Made by a program: the position numbers and the translations under genes. From positions 1-11,406 of the forward strand of contig JAMDCX010000086.1 of the NCBI GenBank assembly GCA_023489375.1: 11,406 nt of DNA, written 5' to 3'. The notes under the pieces are model-generated. The model ran no database searches. It saw only the letters and a list, made by a program, of their open reading frames with translations, and was not told where the DNA came from. Positions 6,101 through 11,406 of the stretch are shown in pieces (position 1 is the first letter of the stretch; each line of letters starts with the position of its first letter). The DNA comes from Planctomycetota bacterium (lineage in GTDB: Bacteria; Planctomycetota; Phycisphaerae; WQYP01).

Positions 6101-7298
6101 CGCCCACGTGTTGATATCCGTCGGCCAGCAGATCAACAAAATAGGGTTGGCCGGGAAACGTAGCAACGGCCGTGCGGAGCACTTTCATCCGCGTTAAATC
6201 CGACACCTTTGGATGCAACCGCAAATTCAAAACCGCGTTCCATTGTCCAGCCACCGGCGATTTAATTGATTTCAGCACTTTAAGAATCTGTGCCGCACGG
6301 TGCGAATGGCCCAGGCGAATGAGCGAACGGGCACGATACGCCAAAAGCAGCGGATGAACCAGGGACTTGGTAGCGGTAAGTTGCAGCACCTGGTTGTCAT
6401 GCCCCTGCTGATAAAGGCGATCACACAGGGCTTCCAAAATTGGAACGGCGGCGCCTCGATGCACAGCCTGTTCCAGCACCAGCGTAGCTGGGGTATATAG
6501 TTGCAGTGAATCGAGCTGCCGGGTCAGGGGGAGAATCAGGCTGGGATATTGCGTGATATTGACATTCGCAGCCGCCTGCAGCGCGAGGCTTTTGGCTCGC
6601 TGCGGGTGTTGGGTCAAAGTGGCGGCGGCACTGGTAAGCACCTGATAAACCGGATCGGCGGGCGCTTTATTGAGGAATTGTTCTGCCCAGCTGGTCAGCG
6701 TGGCCGCCGGCAATTGCTGCTGATAGAGCATATCCAAAGCCAGTAAACCGTTCTGGATACGGGTGGGTGCCAATTGGAAAGCTTTTCCGGCGGCAGCGAA
6801 GGCGCGCTTAAATTTTCTTAACCGTCCATAGGCCAGAGATTCAGATTCCAGCGCCGGCAAGTTATTGGGATTTTTAGTTAGCATCCGCCGGGCCAGCGTA
6901 ACACATTCCACATTGTAATTCAGTTCGGCCAGTAATTTCACGAGCTTCTGCTGATAGTAGAGATCGTCAGGCTTTTGATAAAGAATCTGCTTAAGGACCG
7001 AGGCGGCCTGATAAAGATTTCTGCCACCCGGCAGCGGCACTTTCATGCTGGCGGCGGCGTAACCTTCCAGAGAGGGCAGGTCGGTGGGGTCTTGCCCCAG
7101 AAAAGCGCCCAGATCATTAAGCGCCAATTCATATTTTTTCGCTTTTACCGCCGCCAGCCCCTGGGCGCGGAGCTGCAGGAAGTGTTCATGAATACGATGT
7201 TTGCGATACATCACCACCGCTCCACCCAGCAGAATCAAGACCAGGAAGCCAACGGCGAGTATCAACAGGCGGCGTTTCATCCGTTGTCGTGAATTCAT
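3144..7298 (-). CDS. Giant membrane-anchored tetratricopeptide-repeat protein
   Basis: A 1384-aa protein. Basic residues followed by a hydrophobic helix at about 10-31 (LLILAVGFLVLILLGGAVVM) form an uncleaved signal anchor, with no lipobox cysteine. The rest, probably periplasmic, is an almost continuous Ala/Leu-rich helical solenoid. TPR-like units are clear near 40-75, 150-180, 400-450, 700-800 and 1240-1350 (for example GDMKAALKSIQSAINLEP). Large TPR proteins are regular members of exosortase/PEP-CTERM and exopolysaccharide loci (PrsT-like), where they are thought to scaffold assembly or export; this one is longer than the ~900 aa usual for PrsT and is not a lipoprotein. I see no beta-barrel or enzyme domain. 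The start is secure: GAGGAG lies about 6 nt before ATG, which overlaps the preceding stop as ATGA. The exact role is inferred from neighbours only. Confidence 0.9.
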   Translation of the reverse strand: MNSRQRMKRRLLILAVGFLVLILLGGAVVMYRKHRIHEHFLQLRAQGLAAVKAKKYELALNDLGAFLGQDPTDLPSLEGYAAASMKVPLPGGRNLYQAASVLKQILYQKPDDLYYQQKLVKLLAELNYNVECVTLARRMLTKNPNNLPALESESLAYGRLRKFKRAFAAAGKAFQLAPTRIQNGLLALDMLYQQQLPAATLTSWAEQFLNKAPADPVYQVLTSAAATLTQHPQRAKSLALQAAANVNITQYPSLILPLTRQLDSLQLYTPATLVLEQAVHRGAAVPILEALCDRLYQQGHDNQVLQLTATKSLVHPLLLAYRARSLIRLGHSHRAAQILKVLKSIKSPVAGQWNAVLNLRLHPKVSDLTRMKVLRTAVATFPGQPYFVDLLADGYQHVGETELALIEWKMAARLAPTWPEPLLNLAMVLARTGHLQAANVLIKRATTLAPDDRQVHINRIRLRAITTPINQPDRVEALLKSIVRLEHQFPGKPILLAEQIRGLVVLKQITAAQRLITAELSAHPPRRFSTLLNLYALNRQNKLGLGQTILAAIQKLYGLRPRLALAYAGRYLQAKEPQKALDFLQSHRQTSGAYAPEWDLAMAEYFAATQNAAAAKAWKIAAAANADNAHAQWLALSVPSLQTDRHFILNTFVRLQSIIGKNGFSWKMAKAGWLINYSTGKKDLLAALKLLDQTIRTSPDVLLPHLLLAQIDLKNSDKVDAISQLRVAAALAPQNAGVALQLAQLYQSEGDSEHARQYLQQVANSTAATPAQQRQAVALFVADGQVDKAIALLRRAQGAGKSTPGDDLILAQLYQREGRNISAQRLYRQLLKKPNAAVIAAASEFYARQGQTAKALQILSGLKSLQLSAGVINIIYGDFYANAGNAKKALAAYQAAAAAAPKVQMIWYRLLALEMRLGNVQAVKKTVRSAAAALPDDKTLEFIQNNLGTINPLLHNALLRPLAMSLLSTPPLAGAQSVVQIVGSAVAAKPKLANFAAQLAGLARQHPHFAALQNAAAQFLITAGHPDQGAIVALGAVRMFPAAVTPARLAAVAFAAAHHWSQALSATQSWAKRSPTYSTSAKVLEAVAYLNLSEPEAAVRTLRPYMAAALKDPSHDPGIIAAYLQSQIALHNLVELKAVLLPLIAQYPNWRQFAVDIAGHELPAATAALWLHRVAAATSATATAEKLQIAQGWWTLGQRVGNNAYLHLAATQLVNLLNTQTLSALQRSTVLSELATVQLSAGETVPAIANYQNALKLNAHLPMAQNNLAMLLVRETHPDLTEALSLAQAAVKAKPAVAAYWDTLALVQSRIGDMKAALKSIQSAINLEPAAVEWKIDLVRILVRAGDMKRASDVFRKIVPQTVNSAQVPAGTRQHYQALLRRLK

Positions 7299-8095
7299 AA
7301 TTTTCTCCTCATTATGGGAACCGCAGCCATGGAAGCCGGTGATGCATCGGGTAATATACAGCTATTGGGATCCGCCCCGGCGGCGACGTTACCACGGCCA
7401 ATCCAGAGAGGCCGTGTATGAATATTAAGCGTAGACATATCAAAACCTGTAAGGCCACGTACACGATACGCCAAACGGGTAATACTGGGAATAGCCGCTT
7501 CCGGATCAGACCAATCCCGTGTCAACGCCTGAAGATATTCCAGTGCCTGGCGACCATGATCCGCATACGCCAGCCCTGGAACTTTGAGTGAAGCATAATC
7601 GGGATACCGCCGACGGAGGCTCATCCATTGATTTTCCACAGTACTGATGGTCCGCCAGAATTCCGCAATAGGTCGATGTGTGGTCAGGGCCAGACGTGCG
7701 GCAGGTGCAACTGTTGATGAATAATGATGAACCATCAGCTTTTCCGGAGGTACTTGTGTTGGGTCATGGGGCGTTGAGCGTGGGAGCTTCTTTTCAGCCG
7801 CGGAGTGATGCCGTGGCGGTGGATTCAAGCCAATGAGGTACATAGCCCGTGGCATCCAGAACAAGCGATCCAGAACGTAACGCAGGTGCAAGCGGAACAA
7901 GCGTCCTGGTGAAATAAGCAAAAACACGCGGGCTTCGGGAGACAGCGGGGCAGTGGAACCGGATCGCACGATCGCAACTTCTCTGGAGAGCCAAAATAAA
8001 TCATGCAATGCAGACGGGGAATATCCCCATACCGTCAACGCGTCGGCCGAGGTATTGGCATGACTATCCATATCCGATTCCGCGGGAGGTATCAT
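7295..8095 (-). CDS. Conserved-context protein of unknown function in an exopolysaccharide operon
   Basis: A 266-aa protein I do not recognise. It has no signal peptide and no clear membrane helix, so it is probably cytoplasmic. Visible parts are an N-terminal region with VWGYSPSALHDLFWLSREVAIVR (about 22-44), and a basic, aromatic, hydrophobic stretch at 56-90. A His/Pro-rich linker follows (91-125), then a helical section with many Arg/Trp/Tyr residues (137-215). Near the C-terminus, RPLWIGRGNVAAGADPNSCI (228-247) resembles a single turn of a left-handed beta-helix as seen in sugar nucleotidyltransferases and acyltransferases. That likeness is weak and a single turn would not make a working domain. 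The ATG overlaps the kinase-like gene's stop (ATGA) with AGAGG just upstream, and its own stop overlaps the TPR start, so it is translationally coupled on both sides. It may be an adaptor or a degenerate sugar-nucleotide enzyme; both are guesses. Confidence 0.75.
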   Translation of the reverse strand: MIPPAESDMDSHANTSADALTVWGYSPSALHDLFWLSREVAIVRSGSTAPLSPEARVFLLISPGRLFRLHLRYVLDRLFWMPRAMYLIGLNPPPRHHSAAEKKLPRSTPHDPTQVPPEKLMVHHYSSTVAPAARLALTTHRPIAEFWRTISTVENQWMSLRRRYPDYASLKVPGLAYADHGRQALEYLQALTRDWSDPEAAIPSITRLAYRVRGLTGFDMSTLNIHTRPLWIGRGNVAAGADPNSCILPDASPASMAAVPIMRRKL

Positions 8096-10545
8096 TTATC
8101 CTCTTCATCCTGGGTATTGGCGGATGCGGCCACGGCCAGGGCTAAAGGCCCCAGGGGAGCCAGCGGCTTAAGTCGCTCGGCATCCAGTTGCAGGGTCAAC
8201 GCATTATCCGCAGCCGGCGGCGCGCTGGCAAAACTTTCCAGTGAAGTACTATACGACTGCCGGTGCATATCACGTTCGGTGGCGCGATTGAAAACCACGC
8301 CTTCGAGATGGGCGCCAACGGAAGCGAGATAATCGGCGGCGTGACCGGCCAGATTGCGACTTTCACCACGAGCCACAACCATCAGCACGCCATCCGCCTG
8401 GCTGGCCAGAAGCGCGGATTCCAGTGATCCCAATACCGGGCCGGTATCCACGAGCACAGAATCATATCGTTCCTTGGCATGGGCCAGCAAAGCGCGAATG
8501 GAGGCCGGTGACATACGGGCACCATGATGCGCTTTGGCCCGCCCCAGCGGCAAGACATCCAGATTAGGAATTTTGGTGTGAACCACACATTCATCCAATG
8601 GTTTGCCGGCTACAGCATCCATAAGTCCGCGTTTGCTTAAGCGTTGCAGTTGCAGGGCTTTGTCCAGCATTTCCTGGTCAATATAGCCCATTTTCAGCAG
8701 TTCCGAACCGATGGGACGTTTGGATTCTCCGGCTGCGGCTAAAGCCTCTTTGAGTTGTTCGCGGGTGATCATTTTGTGCTTAACCAGAACATCGCCAAGG
8801 CGTTGACTGCGGAGAATGCCCATACGATCGGTTAACTGCCCCCCCACCACGTCGGCATCAATAAGTAAGGTTTTCATTCCCGAGGCGGCATACGATAAGC
8901 CCAGGGCCAGGATCATGCTGGTTTTGCCGGTGCCGGCCGTGGGGCTGGTGATAACCAGAGCCTGCGAAGAGTCCATATTGGGACGCACCTGGAGCAAGCC
9001 GCGGATGCGGTGGATGCTGCGGGCTCCAACGGCCAGTTCCAGTGCCGTGGCGGCACCATTGGAGGGTAATTGCGGCACGGCGCCCAAAATCCGGTAAGAA
9101 TGCAAAGGAGTAATTTGCATATCACCCACGGTGCGCAGCCGGCCATGCAAAAATCCCCACAGCAGAATCACACCGAAACCCAGAACGATGCCGCCAAGTC
9201 CTGCGGCGGCGGTGGCAGCCAACCGCAAATGGCGTGATTGGGTGGTTGGCGCCGCCGGAAAATTACCGGTGCTTTCAACCCGGATGCGGCCCCCCGTCGC
9301 GGATTCCATATTGATGGCATCCATACGGGATTTGATGGTATGTAATTGCCGGCGCAGGTCCTGGCTTTGAGTCTGGAGATTTTGCACCTTGGCGTAGAGA
9401 CTGCCCAGCGCCAGGGTCTGCGCCTTGACGGATTCATATAAAATGCGCAATTGATGCTCCCGCGCCTGCAGCAAGGCCAGCGACATGGGGCCCCCCGGGG
9501 TCGTGGGAGCAAGTGACGGCCCTTTACCCGCAAGGCTGGCCCGATAGGACCTTATTTCATCACGCAGGGCATCAAGGCTGGATTGCAGCGTTACAATGCG
9601 TTGATTGTTGGGGCCCAGACCTGCCAGCTCCAATTCTTTGATGGATTTTTTCAGCGCCAGAGCCTGAAGCTCAAATTGCGCGATCTGCGGGTCATATTCC
9701 GGAGCCAATGCGGCCAGGGCGGATTTCGCCGCGGTTTTTTTTCCACCGGACCGGGGTGTGGGACCGGAACCAGCCTTGGCCAGAGCGATACGGGCTTCCT
9801 GCCACTGCGTGTCGAGTTCGTTCATCAGTCCGAGTTTATAATTGTAAATGGTGCCCAAACCATCAGCGCCGTACTGGCTGGATAGCGCAGCGATCTGATC
9901 CTGATCGCTTTGCAGTTCATTTTGTAAAACCGTCTGGCGATCACGCAAGGCGTTGATTTGCAAACTTTGGGTGGCGGAATCGCCATGACTGTAAAGCTGC
10001 CGATAGGCATCTATGACGGCATTAGCGCCGATTTGCGCCACCACCGGATCCCGACTGGTAAAGGTGACATAAATCAATTCATTGCCGGACTTATGGGTAA
10101 CGGCTAATTCGGATGCAAATTGAGCTTTGGCGGCGGCGTCCATACCACGATGTAACGCCTGCCACTTGGGATTCTGCATGGCCAGATCAATGGTTCGTGA
10201 ACTTTCAATCAGGGCCGTCTGCGAATTGATGTAGGCGCTGAACATGGGCATAGCTTCGTTTTGTGAAGTCGTGTACAAAATACGCGGCAGGTATGGCAGA
10301 ATACGCACCAAGCCGGCGCTTTTATATGTAAGCTGGACATTTTTGTACGACACGACGGCACCGGCAATCGCCAGCACCAGGCCCAGGAGAATGGCCCAAG
10401 GATAGCGCCCCGTCAACAACCGGTGAATTAACAACAGAGGATTATTCATCGGCTCGGATGAATCCACAAAGGGTCCGGGCCCCGGAACCATTGAAGATCG
10501 AGCTAAATCCGGCGTATACGCCACCGGTTCATTTGGCGGAATCAT
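8092..10545 (-). CDS. Wzc-like chain-length regulator / BY-kinase fusion with an inserted MshEN-like domain
   Basis: An 817-aa inner-membrane protein. N-terminal Wzz/GumC part: membrane helix at about 48-66, a large periplasmic region with coiled coils (about 195-225, 288-335, 355-415), and a second helix at about 443-466 after a Pro-containing segment. C-terminal cytoplasmic CpsD/CapB-type P-loop domain: Walker A TAGTGKT (536-542), Walker A' LLIDAD (560-565), Walker B SVLVDTGP (696-703). Such proteins set polymer length by cycles of autophosphorylation. Differences here: the Arg usual after Walker A' DxD is absent (DADVVGG), the C-terminus has one lone Tyr (765) instead of a cluster, and residues 582-634 form an inserted MshEN-like segment. 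The start is taken at ATG 10543-10545, because GGAG lies 7 nt upstream and the overlap with epsI is then 17 nt. An upstream in-frame ATG (10600-10602) would add 19 residues. Kinase activity is uncertain; the family and two-part architecture are clear. Confidence 0.9.
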   Translation of the reverse strand: MIPPNEPVAYTPDLARSSMVPGPGPFVDSSEPMNNPLLLIHRLLTGRYPWAILLGLVLAIAGAVVSYKNVQLTYKSAGLVRILPYLPRILYTTSQNEAMPMFSAYINSQTALIESSRTIDLAMQNPKWQALHRGMDAAAKAQFASELAVTHKSGNELIYVTFTSRDPVVAQIGANAVIDAYRQLYSHGDSATQSLQINALRDRQTVLQNELQSDQDQIAALSSQYGADGLGTIYNYKLGLMNELDTQWQEARIALAKAGSGPTPRSGGKKTAAKSALAALAPEYDPQIAQFELQALALKKSIKELELAGLGPNNQRIVTLQSSLDALRDEIRSYRASLAGKGPSLAPTTPGGPMSLALLQAREHQLRILYESVKAQTLALGSLYAKVQNLQTQSQDLRRQLHTIKSRMDAINMESATGGRIRVESTGNFPAAPTTQSRHLRLAATAAAGLGGIVLGFGVILLWGFLHGRLRTVGDMQITPLHSYRILGAVPQLPSNGAATALELAVGARSIHRIRGLLQVRPNMDSSQALVITSPTAGTGKTSMILALGLSYAASGMKTLLIDADVVGGQLTDRMGILRSQRLGDVLVKHKMITREQLKEALAAAGESKRPIGSELLKMGYIDQEMLDKALQLQRLSKRGLMDAVAGKPLDECVVHTKIPNLDVLPLGRAKAHHGARMSPASIRALLAHAKERYDSVLVDTGPVLGSLESALLASQADGVLMVVARGESRNLAGHAADYLASVGAHLEGVVFNRATERDMHRQSYSTSLESFASAPPAADNALTLQLDAERLKPLAPLGPLALAVAASANTQDEEDK
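8644..8802 (-). other. MshEN-like c-di-GMP-binding insertion (residues 582-634)
   Basis: The two halves each fit the pattern RLGxxLVxxGxIxxxxLxxALxxQ over 24 residues, separated by five residues (GESKR). This is the layout of the MshEN (T2SSE_N-type) cyclic-di-GMP receptor. Motif 1 (582-605) begins RLGDVLV and keeps L598/L602, but has Lys for Gly at position 10 and Ala for the final Gln. Motif 2 (611-634) begins PIGSELL and keeps G620, L627, L631 and the final Q634. The segment sits between MGILRS (after Walker A') and RGLMDAVAGKPL, where an ordinary BY-kinase passes almost directly into its 'GLSDVLAG' loop. Ligand binding is inferred, and the two altered positions in motif 1 may weaken it. 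Confidence 0.75.
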
Positions 10546-11245
10546 AAGACACTCCGTGTAAAATTGCGGTAATGAGTTTCCAATTGGCTCCGACCAGATC
10601 ATGAAATACCCGCAGACGATCAGCCGGAAGCATATTGCCGGGCAGGGTCAATTCCACCTGCGCGGCCCCAAAAACCCGTTCATTAAAACTTCCGGAATCG
10701 TGCAGAAATTCACGCTCGGTGGCCAGAAATTTATCATCCGGCATTACAAAAAAATCATCGACATAAATATGTGATTCCGTATCAAAAGCCCCACGATGAA
10801 ATTTATATTCCATGCCCTGAATGGGCCGTTTTTGAATCACCCAGGTCATGGGGGTGGATCGATTCAGAACCCAGCCATTACCAGGATAGCAATTCGGTGG
10901 ATAATGGCCGGAAAGATTGCGGGTATCGGAACAATCAATAACCATCAGAGTGGCCTGCTCGCCGGTTTTGGTATTGACGAAACTGCGGCACAGGTCCACA
11001 TTGGGTTGCAACAGATGAACCGCGGATTGTGGCAGCGGCACATTGCGGCCATGCCAGTAACCAAAAACTTTCGGCATTTGCGCCGCCAGCGCCTGGACAT
11101 GGGTGAGATATTGTCCAGCCTGCGGCGGTGGCTTTTCAAAATAGGAGCGCCCGGCAATCGCTGCCAGCAAAATCACACAGACGCAGGCCGGTACCCAGGC
11201 CAGCAGTTGGGAGCGATGCCTTGATGTTGGGTAATACTTCAGCAT
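10529..11245 (-). CDS. Exosortase-associated EpsI family protein (DUF3485)
   Basis: A 238-aa membrane-anchored protein. One N-terminal hydrophobic helix (about 14-32, WVPACVCVILLAAIAG) precedes a domain probably facing the periplasm. Family signatures are MPKVFGYWHGR (about 57-67), the DLCRSFVN / TLMVIDCSD strands, and the diagnostic GHYPPNCYPGNGW (113-125), which corresponds to the H-P-P-x-C-x-P-G-x-G-W element of EpsI/DUF3485. EpsI proteins occur next to exosortases, often fused to them, in exopolysaccharide / PEP-CTERM sorting loci; their exact chemistry is not settled. It is the first operon gene in the window and overlaps the kinase-like gene by 17 nt. The start is uncertain: ATG 11243-11245 gives a short basic leader before the helix, while GTG 11267-11269 would add eight residues. 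Neither has a good ribosome site. Confidence 0.88.
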   Translation of the reverse strand: MLKYYPTSRHRSQLLAWVPACVCVILLAAIAGRSYFEKPPPQAGQYLTHVQALAAQMPKVFGYWHGRNVPLPQSAVHLLQPNVDLCRSFVNTKTGEQATLMVIDCSDTRNLSGHYPPNCYPGNGWVLNRSTPMTWVIQKRPIQGMEYKFHRGAFDTESHIYVDDFFVMPDDKFLATEREFLHDSGSFNERVFGAAQVELTLPGNMLPADRLRVFHDLVGANWKLITAILHGVSYDSAK

Positions 11246-11269
11246 AGATTCAACCCATGAAACAGCCAC

Positions 11270-11406
11270 ACCTTCGTGTCAGAGCACTAGATTCGGCCTG
11301 TTGATGGCACGTAACATCAGGCGATGGTCGCGAATACGATTGTTGCCATAAAAGCAGGCTTCACAGCAACCGCAGCACCCTGGATACCTCACTGATAAGC
11401 TAAACC
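11270..11406. other. Right-edge stretch, possible 3' end of an upstream gene
   Basis: On the minus strand one frame is open from the window edge to TGA at 11279-11281, giving 41 residues with five cysteines (PGCCGCCEACFYG). I do not recognise it, and its composition is not convincingly coding. If it is real, it is the end of an operon gene just before epsI, where an exosortase would be expected, but the residues do not look like an exosortase C-terminus. Otherwise this is the 5' leader of the operon; I see no clear promoter in it. Confidence 0.25.

Noticed and set aside
10546..10602. Longer N-terminus for the Wzc-like protein (start at 10602)
   Set aside because: It would overlap epsI by 74 nt, while the ATG at 10545 has a GGAG site at proper spacing and a small overlap like its neighbours.
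10796..11224. Plus-strand frame of 142 residues opposite epsI
   Set aside because: The EpsI signature on the minus strand is clear; the antisense frame is a shadow without features.

Overview
The window is a stretch of accessory chromosome in which every credible gene lies on the minus strand, so it is read from high to low coordinates. The gene content (an exosortase-associated EpsI protein, a Wzc-type chain-length/BY-kinase fusion, a giant alanine-rich TPR protein, an ABC-2 polysaccharide exporter permease) and the intergenic repeats of the 'cacagag / TEITE' kind suggest a Gram-negative bacterium of the Planctomycetota-Verrucomicrobiota type, perhaps Phycisphaerae-like. This is an inference from style and content; the window holds no rRNA or other phylogenetic marker.

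Right part (about 3144-11245): a tightly packed exopolysaccharide / exosortase-linked operon. Its order is EpsI (DUF3485) -> Wzz-GumC/CpsD-CapB fusion -> a 266-aa protein of unknown function -> a 1384-aa membrane-anchored TPR protein. Neighbouring genes overlap: 17 nt for epsI/kinase, and 4-nt ATGA junctions for the next two pairs, which implies translational coupling and linked function. The most notable feature is in the Wzc-like protein. Between Walker A' and Walker B it carries an extra segment of about 53 residues made of two 24-residue motifs with a 5-residue spacer, the layout of an MshEN cyclic-di-GMP receptor domain. The same protein lacks the usual Walker A' arginine and the C-terminal tyrosine cluster. 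A c-di-GMP-gated, non-canonical BY-kinase-like ATPase controlling polysaccharide assembly is therefore a plausible new variant. The exosortase itself, if present, must lie beyond the right edge.

Middle (2692-3143): about 450 bp without a gene, holding repeat fragments and a palindrome. It separates the operon from a Wzm/KpsM/TagG-type ABC-2 permease (1720-2691) that has no ATPase partner in the window.

Left part (1-1719): a mosaic of intergenic repeat modules present in at least two good copies (1-181 with 1450-1629; 227-315 with 1317-1405; 9-bp arrays at 323-385 and 1426-1452). A BrnT-like toxin / ribbon-helix-helix antitoxin pair (385-989) sits between the direct copies, with a sigma70-like promoter candidate and a 10-bp palindrome just upstream. 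The antitoxin's last codons and its stop codon are made of repeat sequence. A small palindrome at 195-218 has an inverted relative at 2881-2904, and all three differences between them preserve the stem.
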